Source: Bacillota bacterium (GTDB lineage Bacteria; Bacillota; Clostridia; Lachnospirales; Lachnospiraceae). From it: 63,740 bases of DNA. The stretch lies in contig CABJAN010000019.1 in the NCBI GenBank assembly GCA_902363515.1, positions 1-63,740 on the forward strand, read 5' to 3'. The position numbers and the translations under genes are program-made. Below, piece after piece: positions 38,247-46,788 of the stretch (positions are counted from its first letter, which is position 1; each line of letters starts with the position of its first letter). The notes under the pieces were generated by a model that had not been told where the DNA came from, did no database searches, and saw nothing but the letters and a program-made list of their open reading frames with translations.

Positions 38247-38904
38247 AGCTTTCTCCTTCTTTTGCTTTTTTCACGCTTACAGTGACCCCATCTCCCAGCG
38301 GAAGAATGGAAGTCTCCAGCTCTTCATGATGCTTCAACACATATAGATATTCCCGCATCCTCTTGTAAATAGTACGATTTCGTCTCTCCACAGCAAAATG
38401 AGATTCTATCAAATCCCCATCCTGAAGCACATTATCCGAAACCAAAATACCTCCTGTTTTAAGAAGGCGCATAATTTCCGGCAAAAAATGGATATACTGC
38501 CCCTTTGCCGCATCCATAAAAATAAAATCAAATGGTTCCTCCAGGGTTTTCAAAACTTCCTGGGCATCTCCCGGCAACAGGACAATTTGTTTCTCTCTCC
38601 CTGCTTTTTTAAAGTTTTCCATGGCTATGGGAATCCGTTTTTCATAATTTTCTATGGTCACAATCTTACAGGACACAGGATTATAGGTACACATCAAAAG
38701 TGTGGAAAATCCCACCGCAGTACCTACCTCTAAAATCCTTGCCGGAGCTTTTATCTGGAGCAGGACTTTCAAAAAACTCTGCATCTCTCTTCTGATGATT
38801 GGCACATGGTTTTTCAGCGCCTCCTGCTCCAGTTCATTGAGAAACTGTGTATTTCCTTTGTCCAGAGAGTTGATATACGTGACCATTCTTTCATCTACGA
38901 TCAC
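38236..38904 (-). CDS. trmR: O-methyltransferase TrmR (tRNA 5-hydroxyuridine methyltransferase)
   Basis: SAM-dependent O-methyltransferase of 222 residues (YrrM of Bacillus), making 5-methoxyuridine at position 34. The SAM loop is ILEVGTAVGFSTLLM, the acidic residue binding ribose is in IVTIENYEKR, and the metal-binding motif FDFIFMDAAKGQY plus LVSDNVLQDG are conserved. It overlaps the upstream MltG-like gene by 4 nt and the downstream U32 gene by 11 nt. Confidence 0.93.
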   Translation of the reverse strand: MIVDERMVTYINSLDKGNTQFLNELEQEALKNHVPIIRREMQSFLKVLLQIKAPARILEVGTAVGFSTLLMCTYNPVSCKIVTIENYEKRIPIAMENFKKAGREKQIVLLPGDAQEVLKTLEEPFDFIFMDAAKGQYIHFLPEIMRLLKTGGILVSDNVLQDGDLIESHFAVERRNRTIYKRMREYLYVLKHHEELETSILPLGDGVTVSVKKAKEGESYGS

Positions 38905-39410
38905 TGCTGCTCTCCTCCCTCATCCTGACCCTCTTGCTGGTCTGTGGAACCTTCCTTTGCACCATCGGTAAGGTCTGAACTGCCTTCCTTGGTCTCTCCT
39001 GCCGGGTTTGTCTGATCCGGCTGCCCTTCTGTATTCTCTCTTGCCAGAACTGCCATCATTTCTTCTACATTCATACTGGTATTGAGAATATAAGTTCCTG
39101 CCTGAAGTTTTCCTTTATAATTAGACAGCTTTTCCTGTATTACAAAGATTTTTGCATCTTCAATTAATCCCTTATTTTTCAGGGTCTTTCCAATTTGGTA
39201 AACAGAATCGCCATCTTCTACAACGACAGTAATATCCCTGCCATCCTCTTCACTTGCCATGGGTACCTGATTAAAAATTGCATACCCAAAGTCAAAAGCA
39301 GATTTACCAATGTAAACCACAGCAATAATTACGCATACATAAAGGCCAAACCTCAGGAATCCTCCTGCTACAATGGATGACTTTTTCTGTTTTCTGACTT
39401 GTTTTCCCAT
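38901..39410 (-). CDS. MltG/YceG-like membrane protein lacking the catalytic domain
   Basis: Single-span membrane protein of 169 residues. A basic N-terminus and membrane helix (about residues 20-42) are followed by a LysM-like stretch ITVVVEDGDSVYQIGKTLKNKG and AGTYILNTSMNVEEMMAVL, as in the N-terminal half of MltG. The catalytic YceG core with its glutamate is absent; the protein ends in a Glu/Gly/Thr/Gln-rich tail of about 40 residues. Position before trmR matches yrrL (mltG) of Bacillus. The ATG at 39410 has AAGGAG. It may be a regulator or remnant of peptidoglycan glycan-strand cleavage. Confidence 0.8.
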   Translation of the reverse strand: MGKQVRKQKKSSIVAGGFLRFGLYVCVIIAVVYIGKSAFDFGYAIFNQVPMASEEDGRDITVVVEDGDSVYQIGKTLKNKGLIEDAKIFVIQEKLSNYKGKLQAGTYILNTSMNVEEMMAVLARENTEGQPDQTNPAGETKEGSSDLTDGAKEGSTDQQEGQDEGGEQQ

Positions 39411-39425
39411 GTTGTTCTCCTTCAT

Positions 39426-39767
39426 CTATGACAAGTCTGGTATATCCAGCTTGATTCCTCTGTGTATAGCGGTAGTAATTCCCTGGAGCTGTCTGCACAG
39501 AGCCAGCTCTGCTTCCAAAAACTGATTCACCTCATAAATTTTACACAATTCCTCTGTATTGCGTTCCAAATCATCTATGGCATCATACAGCCGGCTGCCT
39601 TCCTCCTGATTCTGAACCCTGTAATTTAAGGAACGAAGCTCATCCACTTTTTCTTTCAGGCCGGGAACCTCATTGACTGCTTCTAAAGCTGCACAGTATT
39701 GCTTATAAACGCTGCCATTCTTAATTGCTGAAACCAGCATTTCTGTACAAGTGTCAATAAAACTCAT
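39426..39767 (-). CDS. YlbF/YmcA family regulator
   Basis: Helical protein of 113 residues of the YlbF/YmcA (Com_YlbF) family; in Bacillus these form a complex with YaaT that affects RNase Y-dependent mRNA processing. The pattern LVSAIKNGSVYKQYCAALEAV and the C-terminal CKIYEVNQFLEAELALCRQLQ segment fit. It lies directly after the RNase J gene (20-nt gap), which is fitting for an RNA-turnover protein. GAGG precedes the ATG. Confidence 0.88.
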   Translation of the reverse strand: MSFIDTCTEMLVSAIKNGSVYKQYCAALEAVNEVPGLKEKVDELRSLNYRVQNQEEGSRLYDAIDDLERNTEELCKIYEVNQFLEAELALCRQLQGITTAIHRGIKLDIPDLS

Positions 39768-39787
39768 GTGTGTGCCTCCACTGCTTC

Positions 39788-41455
39788 TTACGCTTCCATA
39801 ATAATCGGCAGAATCATTGGATTTCTCTTAGTACGTTTCCATAAAAATTCGCCCAGGGAATCCTTAATGATATTTTTGATTTTTCCCCAGTCTGTAATAT
39901 GCTTATCCAGACAGATGTCAATGGCATCCTCTACTACAATTCTTGCCTCATCCATCAAGTCCTCGGATTCTCTTACATATACAAAACCTCTGGATACAAT
40001 GTCCGGTCCTGCCAGAAGTCTGCTGCTGTATTTTTCCAATGTGAGAACCACAATCATAATTCCATCTTCTGCCAGATGCTGACGGTCTCTCAAAACAATA
40101 TTTCCTACATCGCCTACTCCAAGTCCGTCTACCAGTATAGCTCCTGTGCGGACTTTCTGGCTTACCACTGCCGGTTCCTCTTCGTTAAGTTCCAGCACAT
40201 CCCCGGAAGAAAGAATGAAAATATTTTCTTTGGGAATGCCAAGCTCTGCTGCAATTCCTGCCTGAGCCTTTAAATGTCTGTATTCCCCATGGATCGGCAC
40301 CGCATATTTGGGTTTTACCAGGGAGTAAATCAGCTTAATCTCTTCCTGGCAGGCATGTCCTGATACATGGGCGTCCTGGAAGATAACATCTGCGCCCTTA
40401 CGGCTCAGTTCATTGATTACCTTGGATACCGCTTTTTCATTTCCCGGAATAGGATTGGAACTAAAAATAATGGTATCATTTGGTTTAATAGTTACTTTTT
40501 TATGAATATTAGCTGCCATTCTGGACAAAGCTGCCATGGATTCTCCCTGGCTTCCTGTTGTAATCAGAACAACCTTATCGTCCGGATAATTTTTAATCTG
40601 GTCAATCTCTACCAGAGTCTTGTCCGGAATCTGCAGATAGCCAAGCTCTGCTGCAGTACCGATAACATTCACCATGCTGCGTCCTTCTACTGCTACTTTT
40701 CTTCCATATTTATAGGCAGAATTAATAATCTGCTGCACACGGTCTACATTAGATGCAAAGGTTGCAATAATAATTCTTGTATTTTTATGTTCCGCAAAAA
40801 TATTGTCAAAGGTCTTACCCACTGTACGTTCAGACATGGTAAAGCCTTTTCTTTCTGCATTGGTACTATCACACATTAATGCCAGGACACCTTTTTTTCC
40901 GATTTCTGCAAAACGCTGCAAGTCAATGGCATCTCCAAATACCGGGGTATAGTCCACTTTAAAGTCACCGGTATGAATAACTGTTCCTGCCGGTGAATAA
41001 ATAGCCAGGGCAGAAGCATCCTGAATACTGTGATTGGTCTTAATAAATTCAATACGGAAGCATCCAAGATTAATGGACTGTCCGTGCTTAATAACTTTCC
41101 GTTTGGTATTTCTCAGTAAATTATGTTCTTTTAATTTATTATCAATTAATCCTATGGTCAGTTTTGTTGCATAAATAGGTACATTAACTTCTCTTAACAC
41201 ATAAGGAAGAGCCCCGATATGGTCTTCATGACCATGAGTAATGACAAATCCTTTTACCTTACTGATATTTTCTTTCAAATAGCTTACGTCAGGGATAACC
41301 AGGTCAATTCCCAGCATATCGTCCTCCGGGAATGAAAGGCCACAGTCTACCACTACGATACTGTCTTCATACTCAAAGGCAGTGATGTTCATTCCAATCT
41401 GTTCCAGTCCGCCCAATGGAATGATTTTTAATTTTCCGTTATTATGCTTTTTCAA
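39788..41455 (-). CDS. rnj: Ribonuclease J
   Basis: Endo- and 5'-3' exoribonuclease of the metallo-beta-lactamase/beta-CASP family, 555 residues, central to mRNA decay and rRNA maturation. The zinc motif is VITHGHEDHIGALP; other ligands are in VIHTGDFKVD and VPIHGEYRHL. The C-terminal domain includes the GxGVGDVGN and SRGFVY stretches. The start is TTG at 41455 after GGAGGAAAAACA, and gives the family start with KIIPLGGLEQIGMN near residue 10. Typical length. Confidence 0.96.
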   Translation of the reverse strand: MKKHNNGKLKIIPLGGLEQIGMNITAFEYEDSIVVVDCGLSFPEDDMLGIDLVIPDVSYLKENISKVKGFVITHGHEDHIGALPYVLREVNVPIYATKLTIGLIDNKLKEHNLLRNTKRKVIKHGQSINLGCFRIEFIKTNHSIQDASALAIYSPAGTVIHTGDFKVDYTPVFGDAIDLQRFAEIGKKGVLALMCDSTNAERKGFTMSERTVGKTFDNIFAEHKNTRIIIATFASNVDRVQQIINSAYKYGRKVAVEGRSMVNVIGTAAELGYLQIPDKTLVEIDQIKNYPDDKVVLITTGSQGESMAALSRMAANIHKKVTIKPNDTIIFSSNPIPGNEKAVSKVINELSRKGADVIFQDAHVSGHACQEEIKLIYSLVKPKYAVPIHGEYRHLKAQAGIAAELGIPKENIFILSSGDVLELNEEEPAVVSQKVRTGAILVDGLGVGDVGNIVLRDRQHLAEDGIMIVVLTLEKYSSRLLAGPDIVSRGFVYVRESEDLMDEARIVVEDAIDICLDKHITDWGKIKNIIKDSLGEFLWKRTKRNPMILPIIMEA

Positions 41456-41511
41456 TGTTTTTCCTCCAAATTCCGTTCCGATTCCATTTTTTTGCTGATT
41501 GCATGACTTTC

Positions 41512-41778
41512 TTACTCGAAATCAATATCCTCCAGCATTGCTTCGAAGACCTTGTAAACCGCGTCATACTCTGTATCATCCTCAACAAAGACATAACATC
41601 CTTCTTCGTCCCCGTCTTTTGAGATGTCTTTTAAAATATACGCTGCGCTTCCGTTCTCTTCGTCATTTTCTTCCGGGTCAATTACCAAAAGGTAATTCAC
41701 TCCTCCTACTCTTGTCTGTTCTAAAATCCCAAATTCTAATTCTGTTCCGTCTTCTCCATCAAAAATTACTGTTTCCAT
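41512..41778 (-). CDS. DUF1292 domain protein (YrzB-like)
   Basis: Acidic 88-residue protein of unknown function, always near ireB/ruvX in Firmicutes. Sequence features are IFDGEDGTELEFGILEQTRVGG and NYLLVIDPEENDEE, followed by YVFVEDDTEYDAVYKVFEAML. The frame opens at 41817, but the ATG at 41778 has AAAGGACGATGAC. A strong hairpin separates it from ruvX. Confidence 0.88.
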   Translation of the reverse strand: METVIFDGEDGTELEFGILEQTRVGGVNYLLVIDPEENDEENGSAAYILKDISKDGDEEGCYVFVEDDTEYDAVYKVFEAMLEDIDFE

Positions 41779-41818
41779 GTCATCGTCCTTTCTTTTCTTT
41801 TTTTCAGGCATACACATA

Positions 41819-41869
41819 ACCCGGAGACACGCCGGCTGTCATATGACAGCAATCAAAGTGTACCCGGGT
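41819..41869 (-). other. Intercistronic hairpin between ruvX and the DUF1292 gene
   Basis: A perfect 16-nt palindrome GCTGTCATATGACAGC (41835-41850) lies inside outer arms ACCCGG (41819-41824) / CCGGGT (41864-41869) and ACAC/GTGT. It begins in the last codons of ruvX. No T-run follows on the minus strand, so an RNA-processing site or attenuator is more likely than a terminator. Confidence 0.6.
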
Positions 41870-42287
41870 TCGCTTTTGCATCTAAATAGCCCTGCAGAAT
41901 AAAAACAGCAGCTATCATATCCACATATTTCCCTCTGTTCTCTCTGCGTACACCACTTTCCATTAATGTACGGTTGGCTTCCACAGTGGTCAGCCGTTCA
42001 TCCCACATGACAACAGGCAATCCTAGTCTTCGTTCTAAGGTTTCTTTTAGCTGCAGCGATTTCTCGGCCCGTTCTCCAATGGTATTATTCATATTTTTCG
42101 GAAATCCCAGTACAAGTTCTTCTACTTCATATTGTTTCACTAATTCTTCAATTCTACGCAAAGATTTTCTCAGCTTATTCTCTTCTTCTCTTCTGATGAT
42201 TTCCACACCCTGGGCCGTAAGTCCCAAGGGATCGCTTATTGCCACCCCTATGGTCTTAGAACCGTAATCCAGTCCCATGATTCTCAT
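41853..42287 (-). CDS. ruvX: Putative Holliday junction resolvase RuvX (YqgF)
   Basis: RNase H-fold nuclease of 144 residues, implicated in pre-16S rRNA processing and Holliday junction resolution. Conserved elements are [19 protein letters not shown] (catalytic Asp), [13 protein letters not shown], and [13 protein letters not shown]. It follows ireB by 3 nt and precedes DUF1292, the standard trio. Confidence 0.95.
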   Translation of the reverse strand: MRIMGLDYGSKTIGVAISDPLGLTAQGVEIIRREEENKLRKSLRRIEELVKQYEVEELVLGFPKNMNNTIGERAEKSLQLKETLERRLGLPVVMWDERLTTVEANRTLMESGVRRENRGKYVDMIAAVFILQGYLDAKANPGTL

Positions 42288-42290
42288 GCG

Positions 42291-42560
42291 TCAGCCCCTC
42301 TTCCAGGATTCATTTTTAATATATTCCTTCAGAAGCTCTTCTACCAGCTCATCCCGTTCCACTTTCATAATTGTACTTCTGGCACCTTTATGGCTGGTAA
42401 TATAGGTGGGGTCTCCGGACATAATATATCCCACAATCTGATTCACCGGATTATACCCTTTCTCTGCCATTGCGTTATATACCAGATCCAGAACTTCTTT
42501 CACACGTACTGCCGGGTCTGTCTTTACATTAAAATATTGTGTACTTTCTAAATTTGCCAT
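42291..42560 (-). CDS. ireB: IreB family regulatory phosphoprotein
   Basis: Formerly DUF965/UPF0297; small helical protein phosphorylated by the PASTA kinase IreK in Enterococcus. 89 codons. The motif RVKEVLDLVYNAMAEKGYNPVNQIVGY and SGDPTYITSHKGARS is near-invariant. The N-terminal Thr/Tyr in MANLESTQYF is where phosphorylation is known in relatives. An upstream in-frame start at 42584 is rejected since the ATG at 42560 matches the family N-terminus and has AAGGG ahead of it. Confidence 0.94.
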   Translation of the reverse strand: MANLESTQYFNVKTDPAVRVKEVLDLVYNAMAEKGYNPVNQIVGYIMSGDPTYITSHKGARSTIMKVERDELVEELLKEYIKNESWKRG

Positions 42561-42640
42561 ACTATTCACGCCCTTATCTCTCATTTCTACTACTGCAACT
42601 ATACATCTATTCTAATATATCTTCTTTAGAAATTCAACCA

Positions 42641-43945
42641 TTATATTGTGCAAATAAAAGTGTCATCCTCCAGGAATCCTTGAATCTGACCTATTTTTAT
42701 CTGATTTTCTAAATTTTCCTCTGATAAAACCGCTACTTTTAAATATTCTCTGGTATAACCGGTCCAATAAATTTTGTCTTGAATCTGATTTTTTTCCTCA
42801 AACAGAATTTCTACCTTTTCTCCAATAAACTGTTCCATATACCTTTTCTTGTGGGCTTTTCCCAGTTCCAGAAGCACATGGCTGCGCTGTGTTTTGACTG
42901 CTTCTGGAATCTGTCCTTCCATACGGTCTGCTCTGGTTCCCTGTCTTCTGGAATATTTGAAAATATGGGTTTCATAAAAATCAGCCTGTTCAATCATCTC
43001 CCTGGACTGCTGAAATTCCTCTTCGCTTTCCTGAGGGAAGCCTACAATTACATCCGTAGTCAAAGCCGGATGGTCAAAATATTTCCGAAGCAGCTCACAG
43101 CCTTTTAAATATTCCTCTGCTGTATAATGCCGGTTCATCCTCTTTAAGGTTTCGTCACATCCGCTTTGTAAGGACAAATGGAAGTGTGGACAGATTTTCG
43201 GCATACTTCCTATGGCCTGTGCAAATTCTTCCGTAATAATTCTTGGTTCCAGAGAACCAAGACGGATTCGCTTTACACCGGGAATTTCATGAACAGCCTG
43301 AATCAGCCCCAGAAGGCTGTCATGGCAGTCTGTTCCATAAGAGCTTAAATGGATGCCAGTGAGAACAAATTCCTGGTATCCGTTCTCTGTAAGACGTTTT
43401 ACCTCTTCCAGAACCTCTTCTTTTTTTCTGCTTCGCACTCTTCCCCGCACATAGGGAATAATGCAGTAGCTGCAGAACTGATTACATCCATCCTGTACTT
43501 TTAAGTAAGCCCTTGTGTGTTCTCCTGTGCTGGATAATTGGAGAGATTCATATTCTACCGGTTTCTCCAGATCCAGAACATCTTTTTCCTGTCCCTGTTC
43601 CTTTTTATAATGTTCCAGTACAAAAAGCAAATCCTGTTTCCGGTTATTTCCCAGTACAATGTCAATAGCATCATCAATTTTTCCCATATCTTTCTGCGCC
43701 TGTACATAACATCCTGCTGCAATGACAATGGCGTCAGGATTCATTTTTCTGGCTTTGTGAAGCATTTGTCTGGATTTGCGGTCTGCGATATTAGTTACTG
43801 TACAGGTGTTGATAATATATACATCTGCTCCCGGAGCAAACGGAACAATCTCATAACCGGCTTCTGCCAGCATTTGTTCCATTGCCTCCATTTCATAAGC
43901 ATTTACTTTGCATCCTAAATTATGCAGGGCAACTGTTTTTTTCAT
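42641..43945 (-). CDS. mtaB: tRNA t6A37 methylthiotransferase MtaB
   Basis: Radical SAM enzyme converting t6A37 to ms2t6A37 in tRNA, 434 residues. The N-terminal UPF0004 domain starts TVALHNLGCKVNAYEMEAME and carries further cluster cysteines in INTCTVTN and AAGCYVQ. The radical SAM CxxxCxxC is CNQFCSYC followed by IIPYVRGRVRSR, and a C-terminal TRAM domain ends the protein. The LGCKVNAYEM form separates MtaB from MiaB. It is transcribed away from the HPr-like gene. Confidence 0.95.
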   Translation of the reverse strand: MKKTVALHNLGCKVNAYEMEAMEQMLAEAGYEIVPFAPGADVYIINTCTVTNIADRKSRQMLHKARKMNPDAIVIAAGCYVQAQKDMGKIDDAIDIVLGNNRKQDLLFVLEHYKKEQGQEKDVLDLEKPVEYESLQLSSTGEHTRAYLKVQDGCNQFCSYCIIPYVRGRVRSRKKEEVLEEVKRLTENGYQEFVLTGIHLSSYGTDCHDSLLGLIQAVHEIPGVKRIRLGSLEPRIITEEFAQAIGSMPKICPHFHLSLQSGCDETLKRMNRHYTAEEYLKGCELLRKYFDHPALTTDVIVGFPQESEEEFQQSREMIEQADFYETHIFKYSRRQGTRADRMEGQIPEAVKTQRSHVLLELGKAHKKRYMEQFIGEKVEILFEEKNQIQDKIYWTGYTREYLKVAVLSEENLENQIKIGQIQGFLEDDTFICTI

Positions 43946-44030
43946 ACTTTTTATCCTATTCTATTTAAACCTTTAGCGTTTTCACCAACTGTTTCCAAAG
44001 ACACTTCTTTTTATTTCTCCCTTTTTGATA

Positions 44031-44059
44031 TTGACTTTTCTTACCATAAACGGTAACAT
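44031..44059 (+). promoter_or_regulatory. Promoter of the HPr-like gene
   Basis: TTGACT at 44031-44036, 17-nt spacer, TAACAT at 44054-44059, about 50 nt before the start codon. Confidence 0.7.
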
Positions 44060-44110
44060 TATCCTTGTAAAAAGCAAATATAAAATCTGATGTTAGGGAG
44101 GATTTTTTTC

Positions 44111-44347
44111 ATGAAAACAGTTAAAATTTCACTTAATTCTATCGACAAAGTTAAATCTTTTGTAAACGAAATCACAAAATTTGATTATGACTTTGATTTA
44201 GTTTCCGGAAGATACGTAATCGATGCAAAATCTATCATGGGTATCTTCTCTTTAGATTTATCCAAATCTATTGACTTAAACATCCATGCAACAGATGCAG
44301 CTTTAGATGAAATTCTGGTTACCCTGAAACCATATCTGGTTGACTAA
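44111..44347 (+). CDS. HPr-like protein without the phosphorylatable histidine (Crh-like)
   Basis: HPr-fold protein of 78 residues. The second half matches HPr closely (IDAKSIMGIFSLDLSKSIDLNI, here given as KSIMG around Ser41, the equivalent of Ser46, and the DLNIHATD strand). The first loop is different: in place of GLHARPA with the His15 that accepts phosphate from Enzyme I there is SLNSIDKVKSFV, with no His. So it cannot act as a PTS carrier in the normal way; like Crh of Bacillus it might be a regulatory HPr phosphorylated only on serine. GGGAGG precedes the ATG, and it has its own promoter and terminator. Confidence 0.85.
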   Translation: MKTVKISLNSIDKVKSFVNEITKFDYDFDLVSGRYVIDAKSIMGIFSLDLSKSIDLNIHATDAALDEILVTLKPYLVD

Positions 44348-44377
44348 GGAATCCAAAACATACAAATGATACAACGT

Positions 44378-44420
44378 GGAGTTACAGCACGGAACACTCT
44401 TCCTGCTGTAGCTCCTTTTT
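44378..44420 (+). terminator. Terminator of the HPr-like gene
   Basis: GGAGTTACAGCA and TGCTGTAGCTCC form a stem with one mismatch, extended by GGAA/TTCC in the loop, and are followed by TTTTT. Confidence 0.88.
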
Positions 44421-44436
44421 CATATCATCCTGTTTG

Positions 44437-45618
44437 TCAGCCTTCACAAAGTATGGTCTCCGCGGTTTCCACTGCTTCTTTCATCATTTCCTCAATTTTC
44501 TCCTGCAGCTTCACTTCTGAGCGTTTGATTGCCTGCAGATTTGGTTTTGTTACCGGATGCTTTGCCACAAAGATGGTACAGCAGTCCTCATATGGCAGAA
44601 TAGAGGTTTCATAGGTATTGATTTTTAAAGCCACATCTACAATTTCCTGTTTATCAAAACCAATCACCGGGCGGAATACCGGCATGGTACATACTTCATT
44701 TGTAGCAGCAAGGCTGTGAATGGTCTGGCTTGCCACCTGTCCGATGCTTTCTCCTGTAATTAATCCCAGACAACCATCTTTTTTTGCAAACTCTTCTGCA
44801 ATTTTCATCATATATCTTCGCATGATAATGGTCAGTTCTTCATGGGGACACTGGTCATAAATATAGAGCTGGATATCCGTAAAGTTTACTACATGAAGGC
44901 GGATAGGACCACTGTATTTTGCTACCAGTTTTGCCAGGTCTACAACCTTTTGTTTTGCACGTTCGCTGGTATATGGCGGCGCATGGAAATATACTGCATC
45001 AATAATAACACCTCTTTTTGCAATCATATAACCAGCAACCGGGCTGTCAATTCCTCCGGAAAGCAGAAGCATAGCTCTTCCGTTGGTTCCAAGAGGCATT
45101 CCACCAGGCCCTGGAATATTTTCGGAATATAAGTAAATCTTATTTCTGATTTCCACATTCACATAAACATCCGGGTGATGCACATCCACTTTCATATTCG
45201 GGCAGTTATCCAGAATCACTGCTCCCAGCTCGCTGCTCACTTCCATGGACTGCATGGGATATGCTTTTTTATTTCTTCTGGTGTTGACTTTAAAGGTAAG
45301 TTCCTTATCTCCATAGAGTTTTTTCACATAAGAGGAAACATCCTGAGATAATTTCTCAAACCCTTCATCTTCTAAAACAACTGCAGGACAAATGCTGAAA
45401 ATACCAAAGACTCTCTTCAGCGCTTCAATAGCCTCTTCATAGTCAAATTCGCCCTCTGTATACACGAAGATACGTCCTGATTCCTTGGCAATACGGAATT
45501 TTCCTTCCACATTGCGAAGCTGATATTTGATCTGAGCTACCAGGGCGTCTTCAAAAATGTACCTGTTTTTTCCTTTAATGGCAATTTCTGCATACTTAAT
45601 TAAAAATGCTTTATACAT
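44437..45618 (-). CDS. thiI: tRNA 4-thiouridine synthase ThiI (without rhodanese domain)
   Basis: Adenylates U8 of tRNA and inserts sulfur to give s4U; in many bacteria also serves thiamine synthesis. The 393-residue protein has an N-terminal ferredoxin-like domain and THUMP domain (to about residue 165) and a PP-loop ATPase with LLLSGGIDSPVAGYMIAKRG. The C-terminal rhodanese domain of E. coli ThiI is absent, as in Bacillus, where a dedicated cysteine desulfurase (NifZ) delivers sulfur directly. The desulfurase gene is indeed just upstream, 15 nt away. Confidence 0.95.
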   Translation of the reverse strand: MYKAFLIKYAEIAIKGKNRYIFEDALVAQIKYQLRNVEGKFRIAKESGRIFVYTEGEFDYEEAIEALKRVFGIFSICPAVVLEDEGFEKLSQDVSSYVKKLYGDKELTFKVNTRRNKKAYPMQSMEVSSELGAVILDNCPNMKVDVHHPDVYVNVEIRNKIYLYSENIPGPGGMPLGTNGRAMLLLSGGIDSPVAGYMIAKRGVIIDAVYFHAPPYTSERAKQKVVDLAKLVAKYSGPIRLHVVNFTDIQLYIYDQCPHEELTIIMRRYMMKIAEEFAKKDGCLGLITGESIGQVASQTIHSLAATNEVCTMPVFRPVIGFDKQEIVDVALKINTYETSILPYEDCCTIFVAKHPVTKPNLQAIKRSEVKLQEKIEEMMKEAVETAETILCEG

Positions 45619-45633
45619 ATTTTTCCCTTTCTA

Positions 45634-46788
45634 CTATTTTCTGGCATACCGCCGCAGCATAGGAAGCAATTTTCTCAGTGCTTCCAGTGTATAATCGATT
45701 TCTTCTTTTGTGGTGGTTTCACAAAAACTGAACCGGATTGCTGATTCTTTCCTTTCCGGTGTAAGGCGCAATGCGCCCAAAGAGCTGCTTCCTGCCCTTT
45801 TATGGCTGGAGCAGGCACTTCCTGCTGAAACATAAATCCCCATATCTTCCAGACTATGCAAAAGTACCTCACTTCTCACCCCTAAAAAGCTTACATTTAA
45901 AATATGTGGGGCTCCCCGTTCCGGTTTTGGCCCGTTGATTTCCACCTGTTCTAATGTTGCAAGCTCTTTTGCAAAATAAAGCTTTAGTTCCCGCATATGC
46001 TCTACATTTTCATCCAGGTTTTGGTAAATCATCTTTGCCGCTGTCCCAAGTCCTGCAATGCCAGGTACATTATCTGTTCCAGAACGCATGCCTTTTTGCT
46101 GTCCCCCGCCTAAAATAAAAGGCTGTACCTTTGCCTTTTCATTGATGTAGAGAAAGCCAACGCCCTTTGGACCATGGATTTTGTGACCGCTGACAGCCAG
46201 TAAATCAATGCCCATTTTCTTCGGATAAATTTTGTATTTTCCATAGGCCTGAATCGCATCTACATGATAAAGCGTCCTGGGATTCTTTTCGTGGACAATT
46301 CTTCCCACCTCTTCTACCGGAACTACTGCTCCCATTTCATTATTGACAAACATGGTGGAAACTAAAATAGTATCTTCTCTTATTGCTTCTTCCAGTTTCT
46401 TTAAGTCCAGATTCCCCTCTTCGTCTACAGGTATAACGGTAATCTCAAAGCCCTGCTCCTGCAGCCACGCAAGAGGTGCAGACACTGCGGAATGCTCAAA
46501 AGGTGTGGTAATCATATGTTTCCCCTGTCTGTGATTTGCCAGGGCGGTTCCTATGAGAGCCCAGTTGTCCGATTCGGTTCCTCCTGAAGTAAAATAAATC
46601 TCCTTGTCCTGCACTTTCAGGGTTTTTGCAATGGCTTTTGCTGCCTCTTTTACATAATTTTCTGCTTCTACACCCTTTAAATGCATGGCAGAAGGATTTC
46701 CGAAATCTTCTGTCATGGTTTTTGCCACAATCTCTGCTACTTCCTTATAGCATCTGGTTGTGGCAGAATTATCCAGATATGCTTCCAT
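45634..46788 (-). CDS. Cysteine desulfurase (NifS/IscS family), likely ThiI partner
   Basis: PLP enzyme of 384 residues releasing sulfur from cysteine as a persulfide. It begins MEAYLDNSATTRCYKEV; PLP Lys is in AVSGHKIHGPKG, and the active-site loop has SAGSACSSHKRAG with the catalytic Cys. The long loop is of the NifZ/SufS-unlike NifS group. It begins exactly at the rsmE stop (TAA then ATG) and precedes thiI, implying sulfur supply for tRNA thiolation, by analogy to nifZ-thiI of Bacillus. Confidence 0.94.
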   Translation of the reverse strand: MEAYLDNSATTRCYKEVAEIVAKTMTEDFGNPSAMHLKGVEAENYVKEAAKAIAKTLKVQDKEIYFTSGGTESDNWALIGTALANHRQGKHMITTPFEHSAVSAPLAWLQEQGFEITVIPVDEEGNLDLKKLEEAIREDTILVSTMFVNNEMGAVVPVEEVGRIVHEKNPRTLYHVDAIQAYGKYKIYPKKMGIDLLAVSGHKIHGPKGVGFLYINEKAKVQPFILGGGQQKGMRSGTDNVPGIAGLGTAAKMIYQNLDENVEHMRELKLYFAKELATLEQVEINGPKPERGAPHILNVSFLGVRSEVLLHSLEDMGIYVSAGSACSSHKRAGSSSLGALRLTPERKESAIRFSFCETTTKEEIDYTLEALRKLLPMLRRYARK

